Assembly (NCBI GenBank): GCA_964534765.1
Contig: CAZHRJ010000017.1
Location: 1-32,890 of the forward strand
Direction of reading: 5' to 3'
Origin: CAZHRJ01 sp964534765
GTDB taxonomy: Bacteria > Lindowbacteria > 2-12-FULL-62-27
DNA length: 32,890 nucleotides
Made by a program: the position numbers and the translations under genes. The notes beneath the pieces are model-generated. The model did not search any database. It worked only from the letters and a program-made list of their open reading frames with translations, and was not told the origin of the DNA. Positions 8,574 through 16,807 of the stretch are shown piece by piece; the stretch's first letter is position 1, and each line of letters starts with the position of its first letter.

Positions 8574-9734
8574 ATGGGGCAATCAAAGCGTGGCACGGCG
8601 AAAAAATCCGGTGGGAAAACCCGTTCGATGCGCGTCCCCTATCTGGATTTGCCGTCCCAGTTCCGGCCCATCCGGCGTCCGCTGCTCAAGGCGGTGGAGA
8701 CGGTTTTGGCGCGTGGAAATTTTATTCAGGGCGAGCCGGTTGCTGAATTTGAGCGGCGGTTTGCCGATCTGTGCGGTGTCCGGCACGCGATCGGCGTCGC
8801 GAACGGCACGGATGCGCTGGTTTTGTCCTTTAAGGCGCTTGGGATCGGTCCGGGCGATGAAGTCATCACCGCGCCGAACTCATTCATCGCCTCCGCCTCA
8901 TCGGTTGTCCTGGCCGGCGCCCGCCCGGTTTTCGCGGATGTCCGGCCGGACATGAACATCGATCCGGCGGAAATCGAGAAGCGAATCACGCGACGCACGA
9001 AAGCGATTCTCCCGGTGCATCTGACGGGCAAGTGCGCCGACATGAACCCGATCCTTGATCTGGCGCGCCGCCGCGGGATTCCGGTCGTGGAGGATGCGGC
9101 GCAATCGGTGGGATCGATGTACCAGAAGCGTCCCGCCGGATCATTTGGCGTGGTGGGTTGTTTCAGCATGCATCCTCTGAAGAATCTCAGCGCCGCGGGC
9201 GACGCGGGGGTCATTGTCACCAGCGACTCAGGCCTTGCGGAGAAACTCCGGCTCCTGCGGAATCACGGGCTTCGCACGCGAGACGAAGCCGCCCAGTGGG
9301 GTTACAATTCCCGGCTCGATACAATTCAGGCGGCGGTATTAAACTGCAAGCTGACGCATCTTCCGAAGATACTCGCCCGCCGCCGCCATATCGCCCACCG
9401 GTATATCCGGGCCCTCGCCCATCATGTCGATTGTCCGGTCGAGACGCCGGCCGATTTCCACACCTATCATCTTTTCATCATCCAGTGCGACCGCCGCAAG
9501 GACTTGCAGGCGTTTTTGGCCGAGCGGGGCATCGATACAAGAATTCACTATCCGATTCCGCTGCATCTTCAGCCCTGCGCCGCGTCTCTGGGATACCGGC
9601 AGGGGGATTTCCCTGTTTGTGAGCGAATGATCGGCCGGATTCTATCGTTGCCGGTGCATCAGGCGTTGACCGACGCGCAGGTGGACCACGTGAGCCGTTC
9701 GATTATTGATTTTTATCTTCGGCAGCCGAAATGA
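8574..9734 (+). CDS. Second DegT/DnrJ/EryC1/StrS sugar aminotransferase, tandem paralogue
   Basis: A full-length 386-residue member of the same family as the gene just before. It has 'GTDALVLSFKALG', 'EVITAPNSFIASA', 'VVEDAAQS', and the PLP-binding Lys203 in 'SMHPLKNLSAAGDAG'. The two proteins can be aligned almost end to end, so this is a tandem duplication that may have diverged to aminate a second position or sugar. It carries an extra basic N-terminus of about 18 residues (rich in Lys/Arg/Gly) before the usual 'MRVPYLDL' start; the ATG at 8629 is therefore an alternative start. The ATG at 8574 sits 4 bases after the previous stop with a GGGG just upstream. Cytoplasmic; nucleotide-sugar substrate unknown. 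Confidence 0.85.
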   Translation: MGQSKRGTAKKSGGKTRSMRVPYLDLPSQFRPIRRPLLKAVETVLARGNFIQGEPVAEFERRFADLCGVRHAIGVANGTDALVLSFKALGIGPGDEVITAPNSFIASASSVVLAGARPVFADVRPDMNIDPAEIEKRITRRTKAILPVHLTGKCADMNPILDLARRRGIPVVEDAAQSVGSMYQKRPAGSFGVVGCFSMHPLKNLSAAGDAGVIVTSDSGLAEKLRLLRNHGLRTRDEAAQWGYNSRLDTIQAAVLNCKLTHLPKILARRRHIAHRYIRALAHHVDCPVETPADFHTYHLFIIQCDRRKDLQAFLAERGIDTRIHYPIPLHLQPCAASLGYRQGDFPVCERMIGRILSLPVHQALTDAQVDHVSRSIIDFYLRQPK

Positions 9735-9744
9735 AGGAGCGATG

Positions 9745-10704
9745 ATGGTCACCAGTGAACTGAAAAAAGCCATGTTCCATGGAATGCTGCGGCTTCGGCG
9801 GGTGGAGGAGCGGATCGCGATCCTGTACCGGGAGCAGCAGATGCGGTGTCCGACGCATTTGTACATCGGCCAGGAGGCCGTGGCGGTCGGCGCCTGCGCG
9901 GCGCTCCGGAAGACCGATTACCTGTTCGGCACCTACCGGGGCCACGGGATCTATCTGGCGCAAGGCGGTAATTTGAATTCGATGATGGCCGAGCTATACG
10001 GGAAGAAAACCGGTTCCACGCGCGGCAAGGGCGGGTCGATGCAGCTGATCGCCCCGGAAGTCGGGCTGCTGTGCACGTCCGCGCTCGTGGGCGGAACGAT
10101 CCCGATGTCGGTTGGCGCGGCGTTATCGGCGCAGTTGCGAAAGACGGATCAGGTATCGATGGTGGTGTTCGGAGATGGCGGCACGGAGGAGGGAGTTTTT
10201 CACGAGAGTTTGAATTTTTCCGCATTAAAGCATCTTCCGGTCATCTTTATTTGCGAAAACAATTTTTATGCCGTGTACACGCCATTTTCCAAGAGGCAGG
10301 GCGTGGACAACATCAATGACCGCGCGAAAGTGTACGGCATGCCCGGAGTGCGGGTAGACGGCAATTCCGTGATGGAAGTCCACGGGGCTGTTGCCGAGGC
10401 GGTGGACCGAGCGCGTCGCGGTGGCGGGCCGTCATTGATTGAATGCCGGACCTATCGGTGGCTGGAGCATGTGGGCCCGAACGACGATCCTTACCGGCCG
10501 GATACGGAGCTTAAGCAGTGGAAATCGCGTTGTCCGCTGGCTCAGTTTCAAAAGCTCCTTCTGGATGAGCGACTGTTGACCGAATCGGACATCTCCCGGA
10601 TGATATCCGGCATCGACCGGGAAATTGAGGAGTCAGTCCGATTTGCGAAGGAAAGTCCTTTCCCCGGGCCCGAGGAATTGGCCGTGGGCGTATACGCGTC
10701 ATGA
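9745..10704 (+). CDS. Thiamine-diphosphate-dependent dehydrogenase E1 component, alpha subunit
   Basis: The 319-residue protein has the TPP-binding motif starting GDGG (143-146) and ending in the Asn pair 172-173 ('CENNFYAV'), plus 'YRGHGIYLAQG' and 'TRGKGGSMQ', all typical of E1 alpha of pyruvate, acetoin or branched-chain 2-oxoacid dehydrogenases. E1 alpha binds TPP with E1 beta and decarboxylates a 2-oxoacid. The second of two adjacent ATGs (9745) is chosen because AAGGAG (9734-9739) is 5 bases upstream; 9742 is possible. No E2 (lipoyl) or E3 gene is present nearby. Lying between sugar aminotransferases and epimerases, it may make an activated two- or more-carbon unit for a branched or acylated sugar. 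That is inference. Confidence 0.85.
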   Translation: MVTSELKKAMFHGMLRLRRVEERIAILYREQQMRCPTHLYIGQEAVAVGACAALRKTDYLFGTYRGHGIYLAQGGNLNSMMAELYGKKTGSTRGKGGSMQLIAPEVGLLCTSALVGGTIPMSVGAALSAQLRKTDQVSMVVFGDGGTEEGVFHESLNFSALKHLPVIFICENNFYAVYTPFSKRQGVDNINDRAKVYGMPGVRVDGNSVMEVHGAVAEAVDRARRGGGPSLIECRTYRWLEHVGPNDDPYRPDTELKQWKSRCPLAQFQKLLLDERLLTESDISRMISGIDREIEESVRFAKESPFPGPEELAVGVYAS

Positions 10705-11765
10705 GAATTCGGACCTACTGTCAGGCGATCAACGAAGCGCTGCATGAAGCCATGGCTCGGGATGACAAAACATTTATCATGGGCGAGGGAGTGGACGATC
10801 CGAAAGTGATATTCGGTTCGACCGCCGGGTTGCAGGAAAAATTCGGCGTGGAGCGAGTGTTTGACATTCCACTATCCGAAAACGGCATGACCGGTGTTCT
10901 GATGGGCGCCGCCCTGGCAGGCATGCGTCCGATCATGACGCACCAGCGGATCGACTTTACGATGTATGCCATGGACCAGATCGTCAATCACGCCGCCAAG
11001 CGGTGTTTCGCCTCCGGCGGAGTCCAGAGCGTTCCGATGACGATCCGGGCCATTGTGGGGCGTGGCTGGGGCCAGGGGCCGCAGCATTCGCAGAGTTTGC
11101 AATCCCTGTTCGCTCACATTCCGGGTCTCAAAGTGGTGATGCCGGCGACGGCTTATGATGCGAAGGGACTGCTGATCGCGAGTATTTTTGACAACAATCC
11201 GGTGTTGTTTATCGAGTATCGCCGGCTCTACGAGGAGACCGGAGACGTTCCGGAGGGGTATTACACGGTTCCGCTTGGAAAGGGGATTGTTCGTTCCGAG
11301 GGTCGTGACGTGACGGTGGTGGCCATTTCCTACATGGCGCCGGAGACATTAAAAATTCTTCCGGCGCTTGCGTCGGCCGGCATCCGCGTTGAAGTCATCG
11401 ACCCGAGGACGCTCAAGCCGCTGGATGAGACTCTGATACTGGATTCCGTTCGGAAGACCGGCCGGCTGGTGGTGGTGGACACGGCGTGGCGGACCTGCGG
11501 GATGGCGGCCGAGATATCCGCGCTGGCCGCAGAACGCTGTTTTCCTTCTCTTAAAGCGCCGATTCGCCGGGTAACCTTGCCGGACATCCCGACTCCGACG
11601 ACCCAGGCCCTGGAGAAGATCTATTATCCGGGTCCTCTGGACATCGCGAGGGCCGTCTGCGAAGTCATGGGCATGGATGGCCCGGCGATTGACAAGGTCT
11701 CGGAACATATCCGCCTGGATGCTCCGGCCCCCGCGGCCGCGCCGCAATTTGTCGGGCCTTTCTGA
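10701..11765 (+). CDS. Thiamine-diphosphate-dependent dehydrogenase E1 component, beta subunit
   Basis: A 354-residue partner of the preceding E1 alpha. It shows the transketolase-like pyrimidine domain ('MGEGVDDPKVIFG', 'PLSENGMTGVLMGAALAGMRPI') and the C-terminal domain with 'EVIDPRTLKPLDE'. The start overlaps the alpha-subunit stop (ATGA, 10701-10704), the usual arrangement for subunits of one heterotetramer. The family's E1 beta is about 325 residues, so the Ala/Pro-rich tail of some 30 residues is a little long. No lipoyl-transferase gene follows; the next gene is a sugar dehydratase 33 bases on. The pair could use an E2 encoded elsewhere or act without one. Confidence 0.85.
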   Translation: MRIRTYCQAINEALHEAMARDDKTFIMGEGVDDPKVIFGSTAGLQEKFGVERVFDIPLSENGMTGVLMGAALAGMRPIMTHQRIDFTMYAMDQIVNHAAKRCFASGGVQSVPMTIRAIVGRGWGQGPQHSQSLQSLFAHIPGLKVVMPATAYDAKGLLIASIFDNNPVLFIEYRRLYEETGDVPEGYYTVPLGKGIVRSEGRDVTVVAISYMAPETLKILPALASAGIRVEVIDPRTLKPLDETLILDSVRKTGRLVVVDTAWRTCGMAAEISALAAERCFPSLKAPIRRVTLPDIPTPTTQALEKIYYPGPLDIARAVCEVMGMDGPAIDKVSEHIRLDAPAPAAAPQFVGPF

Positions 11766-11798
11766 CCGCGACATTTTTAAATTCCGACTGAATCGATC

Positions 11799-12794
11799 AT
11801 GAGCGCCGTCCGATACGCCGTCATCGGCAGCAACTGTTTTACCGGCAGCCATCTGGTCGACGCGCTCCTTCAGCGTCCCGGCACGGAAGTTTTTGGGGTC
11901 AGTCGATCGCCCGAGAATACAGGCCTTTTTTTGCCGTACAAACGTCGGGATCTTTCACGTTTCAAATTCTTCCAGGTCGATCTCTACAAGGAATCAGGCC
12001 GGCTCATTAATATTTTTGATGATCTCAAGCCCGACCACGTCATCAATGTTTCGGCGCTCAGCGAGGTGGGTTTGTCCAACCACCAGCCGATCGAGTATTA
12101 CCAGGTGAACACGATGGGGGTTGTGGCCCTGTGTCATCAGCTCAAGACCCGGTCATACCTGAAGCGGTATGTTCAGATATCCACGCCGGAAATATACGGG
12201 TCCTGCGACAGGCCCCTGGATGAGACCGCGCCGTACAATCCGAGCACGCCATACGCCGCCTCAAAGGCCGCCGGCGACATGTATCTTCAGACGATCCGCA
12301 AAAATTTCAATTTCCCGGCGATTTTCATCCGATCAACCAACGTCTACGGCCGGCATCAGCAGCTGTACAAAATCATCCCGCGTACCGTCATTTACCTGCG
12401 CAAGAACCAGAAGATCGAACTGCACGGCGGTGGGAATGCCGTCAAAACCTGGGTGCACATCCGGGACGTGGTGTCGGGAGTGCTTTTGGCGATTGAGAGC
12501 GGCCGCCCGGGAGAGGTCTATCATTTCGGGGATCAGCATTCGATGTCGATATCGGATCTGGTTGGCCGGATTTGCGCCCTGTGCGGCCGGGATTTTGCGT
12601 CGTCGGTGGAGAAGGTGGGTGAGCGGCTGGGCCAGGACGCGCGGTACATTCTGGATTACGCCAAGTCACAGCGAGAGCTGGGCTGGTCGCCGCGGGTTTC
12701 TTTTGAAGAAGGCGTTCGTGAAGTCATCACGTGGGTGGAAGGAAACTGGGATGCGATTTTGCGTGAGCCGCTTGTGTATGTACACAAGGTATAG
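11799..12794 (+). CDS. NAD-dependent nucleotide-sugar 4,6-dehydratase/epimerase (RmlB-like)
   Basis: A 331-residue extended SDR. The dinucleotide motif is the variant form 'GSNCFTGSHLV' near residues 8-18, with Cys-Phe-Thr in place of the usual Gly-Phe-Ile. The catalytic Tyr152-x3-Lys156 lies in 'YAASKAAGDMYL', preceded by 'STPEIYG'. 'GGGNAVKTWVHIRDVV' resembles the dTDP-glucose 4,6-dehydratase C-terminal region. The family removes water from NDP-hexoses to give 4-keto-6-deoxy sugars, a usual step before a DegT aminotransferase, or epimerises them. There is no clear Shine-Dalgarno before the ATG. TTGTCG (11749-11754) and an AT-rich stretch (11772-11783) upstream could be a weak internal promoter. 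Confidence 0.8.
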   Translation: MSAVRYAVIGSNCFTGSHLVDALLQRPGTEVFGVSRSPENTGLFLPYKRRDLSRFKFFQVDLYKESGRLINIFDDLKPDHVINVSALSEVGLSNHQPIEYYQVNTMGVVALCHQLKTRSYLKRYVQISTPEIYGSCDRPLDETAPYNPSTPYAASKAAGDMYLQTIRKNFNFPAIFIRSTNVYGRHQQLYKIIPRTVIYLRKNQKIELHGGGNAVKTWVHIRDVVSGVLLAIESGRPGEVYHFGDQHSMSISDLVGRICALCGRDFASSVEKVGERLGQDARYILDYAKSQRELGWSPRVSFEEGVREVITWVEGNWDAILREPLVYVHKV

Positions 12795-12797
12795 CTG

Positions 12798-13700
12798 ATG
12801 GGTGTCCGAATGAATACCACCGACTCCTCCCGGGGTTTCCGGGTTGCTGTCATCGGTCACACGGGATTTGTCGGGACGGCGATTCGAACTCACTTGGAAA
12901 ACCGGTCGATGACCGTCATTCCTCTTGCGTCACGTGACTGCAATTTATTGGAGACTTCCGCCCCCGATCGGCTTCGCGAAATGATCCCGGCCGGATCAAG
13001 CGTGATTTTTTGTTCGGCCATCACGCGGGTGCTGCGGGATGATTTTGAGACGCTGCAGCAAAACCTTCGGATGGCCGAGTCTCTTGTCCGCTCGGCCGTG
13101 GGCGGTCGATATGCTCAGGTCATTTATCTGAGTTCGACCGACGTCTACGGCCATCACCCGCCCACGCCGATCCGGGAGACGACGCCTCCCGCGCCCGAAA
13201 ACTATTACGGCTTGGCCAAGCTTGTCGGCGAGCATTTGCTCAGGCTAAGCGGCGGACCTGGTTGTTCCGTGAGCGTGCTGCGTCTGCCGGGTATGTACGG
13301 TCCCGGCGACGGAGACCGGAGCGTGATCGGGAGGCTGGCGGGCGCCATGCGGCGTGGAAGTGTGACCATCCACGGCACCGGAGAGGTGCTGCGGGACTAC
13401 GTCCATGTCGATGATGTCTGCGCCCTGGTGGAACATCTCTTGCTCCATCCTGTCGACGGCGTGTTCAACGTGGCCACCGGCCGGAGCCTGTCCATCAAAG
13501 AACTGGTTCGACGGCTGGCGCAGGAACTCAGGCTCACGCCCCGGATCGATCATGCCGGCCCTGAGCCAAACCGGGCGGAGGATCAAGTGTTTGACATATC
13601 GTATCTACGTGCGTCATTTCCGGATTTATCGATCTCGCCTCTCGACGAAGGTCTTTCCAAATACGCTGCGTCGTTGCGTTTATTCGGCGATTTGACCTAG
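12798..13700 (+). CDS. NAD(P)-dependent sugar epimerase/reductase (extended SDR)
   Basis: A 300-residue SDR with the Rossmann motif 'VIGHTGFVGTAI' (about residues 18-29), 'LSSTDVYG', the catalytic Tyr137-x3-Lys141 (YYGLAK) and 'GTGEVLRDYVHVDDV'. It begins 3 bases after the preceding dehydratase, with AAGG (12787-12790) as a weak ribosome site; an in-frame ATG at 12810 is an alternative start. A dehydratase followed by a smaller SDR is the usual dehydratase-reductase or dehydratase-epimerase pair that finishes a deoxy-sugar. It is the last gene of the unit that starts at 3301. The 132 bases after it carry no clear terminator, only the promoter of the next gene pair. Confidence 0.8.
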   Translation: MGVRMNTTDSSRGFRVAVIGHTGFVGTAIRTHLENRSMTVIPLASRDCNLLETSAPDRLREMIPAGSSVIFCSAITRVLRDDFETLQQNLRMAESLVRSAVGGRYAQVIYLSSTDVYGHHPPTPIRETTPPAPENYYGLAKLVGEHLLRLSGGPGCSVSVLRLPGMYGPGDGDRSVIGRLAGAMRRGSVTIHGTGEVLRDYVHVDDVCALVEHLLLHPVDGVFNVATGRSLSIKELVRRLAQELRLTPRIDHAGPEPNRAEDQVFDISYLRASFPDLSISPLDEGLSKYAASLRLFGDLT

Positions 13701-13798
13701 CCGTCATCTATTCCGGCAATAACTCTCCAATGGATCGCGTAAAAATATTGGACCTTCGGAACCATCGAGCCGCCCTCTGACCGGCAACCGGCCCGTCC

Positions 13799-13826
13799 TT
13801 GATAATTGTTCATTAATTTGTACAAT
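13799..13826 (+). promoter_or_regulatory. Strong sigma70-like promoter, apparently leaderless
   Basis: TTGATA (13799-13804) and TACAAT (13821-13826) are separated by 16 bases; both match the consensus at five of six positions. The -10 box ends only 6 bases before the ATG at 13833, so transcription should start at or next to the A of the start codon. There is no Shine-Dalgarno. This sets the HTH/nucleotidyltransferase pair apart from the preceding operon. Confidence 0.7.
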
Positions 13827-13832
13827 TAGCAT

Positions 13833-14327
13833 ATGATTCACTTGACGATCCGGGAGGCGGCGGGGCGGCTGAATGTATCGCCAGGCCTGCTGGCCCGGTA
13901 CTGCAGGGAGGGCCGGATACCGGGAAGCGTCCTGTGCGGTCGGCTCTGGCTGATTCCGGAATCGGGATTTCAGGCATTCCGGCGCGACCACGGAGCGTAC
14001 CGGCCGGGCCGTCCGGCTTCCATCACGTCGAAGCGATTGGCGGAAGGCCGCCTGCCGTTTTATGAGGTGATCTGGCGCGGTATCGCACGGCTCGAAAGTC
14101 GCCGCGCGGCGTCGAGCCTGCCGGCGCTATTGGTCTCGATTGGCGCCCCTCGCCTCAAAATGCTGGGGTTGAAAATCGCCCGGACGATCCCTGATCCGGA
14201 GCGCAGGCTCTATGACCATCTAGCGCGCCGAAATCCCGGCCGGCCGGTCCATTCGCTCTACAACTCGCATCTCCGCCGGTTGGTCAAATTCGAGCGTGCG
14301 CTGGCGTGCGCAACCCGACGGGCGTAG
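13833..14327 (+). CDS. Excisionase/MerR-type helix-turn-helix protein, probable antitoxin-like regulator
   Basis: The 164-residue protein opens with a compact HTH of the excisionase/MerR kind (about residues 3-45): 'TIREAAGRLNVSPGLLARYC' followed by 'REGRIPG', a wing, and 'WLIP'. A GRP turn comes next, then an Arg-rich helical C-terminal part of about 100 residues that I do not recognise. It overlaps the following nucleotidyltransferase gene by 22 bases and has its own promoter, the layout of a two-gene toxin-antitoxin operon in which the DNA-binding partner comes first and represses its own promoter. No operator palindrome is obvious around 13799-13832. Function as antitoxin is inferred from the arrangement only. 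Confidence 0.65.
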   Translation: MIHLTIREAAGRLNVSPGLLARYCREGRIPGSVLCGRLWLIPESGFQAFRRDHGAYRPGRPASITSKRLAEGRLPFYEVIWRGIARLESRRAASSLPALLVSIGAPRLKMLGLKIARTIPDPERRLYDHLARRNPGRPVHSLYNSHLRRLVKFERALACATRRA

Positions 14328-14842
14328 AGGAGATCCGCCGGTTCATGGAGGAACTGGGCCGGAAATGCCCGGAAATAGTCGACGTCTATCTGACCGGCGG
14401 TGCCACCGCTGTGCTCATGGGCTGGCGGTCGGCCACGATCGACACCGATTTCAGGCCGGTTCCGGATTCGGATGCGATCCTTCGCCTGATTCCCGATCTG
14501 AAGGAACGTCTGTCCATCAACGTGGAGATGGCCTGTCCGTCCGATTTCATTCCCGAGCTCCCCGGCTGGCGGGAGCGGAGCATCCTGATCGAGCAATACG
14601 GCCGGGTGGCATTTTATCATTATGATCTCTACTCGCAGGCTCTCTCCAAGATCGAGCGCGGCCATCAGCAGGACATGAAGGACGTGGATGAGATGATCCG
14701 CCGGGGTCTGGTCAAGCCGGACCGTCTATCCGGCTTGTTCAAACAGATCGAGAAGAACCTGTACAAGTATCCAGCCATCGACCCGGCCACATTCCGCCGC
14801 GCCGTCGCATCCGTCATCCGGGCGCATTCCCGCCGAACGTAA
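14306..14842 (+). CDS. DUF6036/AbiEii-like nucleotidyltransferase, probable toxin component
   Basis: The 178-residue product shows a nucleotidyltransferase fold signature: Gly31-Gly32 in 'VYLTGGATAVLMGWR', then Thr44-Ile-Asp46-Thr-Asp48 as the metal-binding DxD, and later Lys115, Arg118, Asp123 and Asp126 in 'SKIERGHQQDMKDVDEM'. This GG...R.T.D.D ... K..R....D..D arrangement is that of the DUF6036 and AbiEii/MenT groups, several of which are toxins that modify tRNA. The GTG at 14306 overlaps the HTH gene, so translation is probably coupled; the ATG at 14345 is an alternative start. Nothing else in the window is related to it, and it sits as an insert between sugar genes. Toxicity is not shown by sequence. 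Confidence 0.7.
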   Translation: MRNPTGVEEIRRFMEELGRKCPEIVDVYLTGGATAVLMGWRSATIDTDFRPVPDSDAILRLIPDLKERLSINVEMACPSDFIPELPGWRERSILIEQYGRVAFYHYDLYSQALSKIERGHQQDMKDVDEMIRRGLVKPDRLSGLFKQIEKNLYKYPAIDPATFRRAVASVIRAHSRRT

Positions 14843-14890
14843 ATCCCGCCCATACATGAGCGGCTGTCCCTTCGTGGACACACAGGGAGT

Positions 14891-14919
14891 TTGTAACCCC
14901 GGAAAAGTTATGGCATACT
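14891..14919 (+). promoter_or_regulatory. Sigma70-like promoter directly before the first radical SAM gene, apparently leaderless
   Basis: TTGTAA (14891-14896) and CATACT (14914-14919) have a 17-base spacer, and the -10 box ends 7 bases before the ATG at 14927. Transcription would begin at or one base before the start codon. No Shine-Dalgarno is present. It should drive the unit 14927-19836. Confidence 0.6.
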
Positions 14920-14926
14920 TCGTCAA

Positions 14927-16798
14927 ATGGCTGAAAAGACTGCGGTGAGGCCGTCGGGGGTATCCCGGGCGGAGCAAGAATCGCCTGCGGGGAATTCCGG
15001 TGAGCTTGCCGAAAAATACGCGTTGTTTCATCGGGAGCTGGGCGTTCGGAATCCGCGTCAGTTTCTGTTGATCAATCCGCCTCAAGTTCCGGAGGACATG
15101 TTCAGCATCGACATAGCCCGGCGGAAGGGTTATTACGCCTATCCGCCGATGGGTCTGATCTACATTGCCGCCGTCGCGCGGCTGGTGAACCCATCGGTGA
15201 ACCTCAGTGTGATTGATTTGAACTTCGAAATGTTGAAACGCTGTCACGACCCCTCGTTCCAATATTCTTTCTGGCAGGAAATCCTGCAGCAGGCGCTCAA
15301 GAAGGACCCCTCGGTCCATGTCGGCGTATCCTGCATGTTTGGCGCGACGAAACCGATTTTCATGGAGATCACGCACTGGATTCACCGGTACTTTCCGAGT
15401 GTTCCGATCCTGGTGGGTGGTGTCCAGGCGAGTTACGACTTTGAAGAGCTTCTTTCGAAGCAGTGCGCGGACGTTGTGTTTCGGCGGGAGTCGGAAGTCA
15501 GTTTCCGGAAATTTTATCAGAACTGCATCAGCACGGATCAGGGCCGACCTGTCGAGTTGCCGCTCAGTCTCGGGTTTCAGATGAGCGGCGAGGTATACGA
15601 GAGCAAGGGCGCGGCGATTCCGAACGAGGACGAGATCGATCTGGATCTTCGGCCCTATTATTCCCTGATCCCGGTCGCCGAATATCACAAATACGGATCT
15701 TTAGCGGCCTTTTCCCGTTACAATGGCGACGACAAGCCCTTCGCCACCGTCCTGACCAACCGCGGCTGCCGTGCCCAGTGCACCTTCTGTACGGTCCGGG
15801 ACTTCAACGGTCGCGCGGTGCGGCAGCGGGATGTTCAGCGGGTGATCGACGAGTTGAAGTTTCTCGTGGAGACCTACGGCATCAAGCAGATCGACTGGCT
15901 GGACGACGATCTGCTCTACAATCCGCGTCGTGCGGTTGAGATGTTCAGGGCGATGGCGGAGGAGGTGCCGGGACTGGAGTGGATCTGCAACAACGGCCTG
16001 ATCGGCGCGGCGGTCAGCGAGGAGAACATGTACTGGATGGTGAAGTCCGGCATGAAGGCGCTGAAGATCGGCATCGAGAGCGGCAACGACGAGTGGCTGA
16101 AAAAAATCAAGAAGCCGACCGTGAAGCGCAAGCAGTACGAAGCGGATCGCATATTCAAAATGTATCCGGACGTTTTTCTCAGCGGCAATTTCATCATCGG
16201 TTTCCCCGGCGAAAAGTTCGGCGAGATGCTGGACAGTTTCGATTTCGCGCGAGATCTGGCGTGGGACTGGGCGAGTTTTTACATCTGTCAGCCGCTGAAG
16301 GGCACGGAGCTTTTCGCGATTTTCCAGTCGATGGGAGACGAGCGGTGCGACTACGAAAATTATGACAAGACCCTCAATCCGGGCCGAGCTGCGATCCGCG
16401 GGGAATTTGGATATTACAAAGGCTATCATGGGGAAGGCGACCCGCCGCCGATTCTGACCGGGCGGGACATATTCAAATTGCCGTGCGATCAGGTGCCGTC
16501 CAAGGAGCAGATCAAGGAAGTCTGGTTCACGTTCAACATGGTCGCGAATTTTGTGGAGAACCGGTCATTCAGCTCGAAGGGGCACATGCCGAAGATGGTC
16601 CGATGGTTTGAGTCGATTGTCTCGTCCTATCCCTTTGACGCCTCGATGATCGCCGCCCTGGCGTACGGATACAAGCATTTGCATGAGCACGAGAAGCACA
16701 AGGAGTATCAGGCGCGATTTGACGTTATCCTGAAAGATTCCGCCTACTGGCAGCGCCGGGTTGAGGAGTTTCCGGAGCTCCTCGAATTTGTCAAATAG
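14927..16798 (+). CDS. B12-binding-domain radical SAM enzyme
   Basis: A 623-residue protein. An N-terminal cobalamin-binding-like Rossmann domain (about residues 40-200) contains 'FLLINPPQ', 'YPPMGLIYIAAV' and 'VPILVGGVQAS'. The radical SAM core has Cys281-x3-Cys285-x2-Cys288 ('RGCRAQCTFC'), 'WLDDDLLYN' and 'KIGIESGNDEWLKKIKKPT'. Enzymes of this class bind a [4Fe-4S] cluster, S-adenosylmethionine and usually cobalamin, and carry out methylations or other radical reactions on lipids, sugars and pigments. The classical cobalamin-ligand motif DxHxxG is not clear, so base-off binding without that His is likely. A C-terminal extension of about 150 residues is unassigned. A methyltransferase follows 9 bases later. 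Substrate unknown. Confidence 0.85.
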   Translation: MAEKTAVRPSGVSRAEQESPAGNSGELAEKYALFHRELGVRNPRQFLLINPPQVPEDMFSIDIARRKGYYAYPPMGLIYIAAVARLVNPSVNLSVIDLNFEMLKRCHDPSFQYSFWQEILQQALKKDPSVHVGVSCMFGATKPIFMEITHWIHRYFPSVPILVGGVQASYDFEELLSKQCADVVFRRESEVSFRKFYQNCISTDQGRPVELPLSLGFQMSGEVYESKGAAIPNEDEIDLDLRPYYSLIPVAEYHKYGSLAAFSRYNGDDKPFATVLTNRGCRAQCTFCTVRDFNGRAVRQRDVQRVIDELKFLVETYGIKQIDWLDDDLLYNPRRAVEMFRAMAEEVPGLEWICNNGLIGAAVSEENMYWMVKSGMKALKIGIESGNDEWLKKIKKPTVKRKQYEADRIFKMYPDVFLSGNFIIGFPGEKFGEMLDSFDFARDLAWDWASFYICQPLKGTELFAIFQSMGDERCDYENYDKTLNPGRAAIRGEFGYYKGYHGEGDPPPILTGRDIFKLPCDQVPSKEQIKEVWFTFNMVANFVENRSFSSKGHMPKMVRWFESIVSSYPFDASMIAALAYGYKHLHEHEKHKEYQARFDVILKDSAYWQRRVEEFPELLEFVK

Positions 16799-16807
16799 CC
16801 GTTCATC

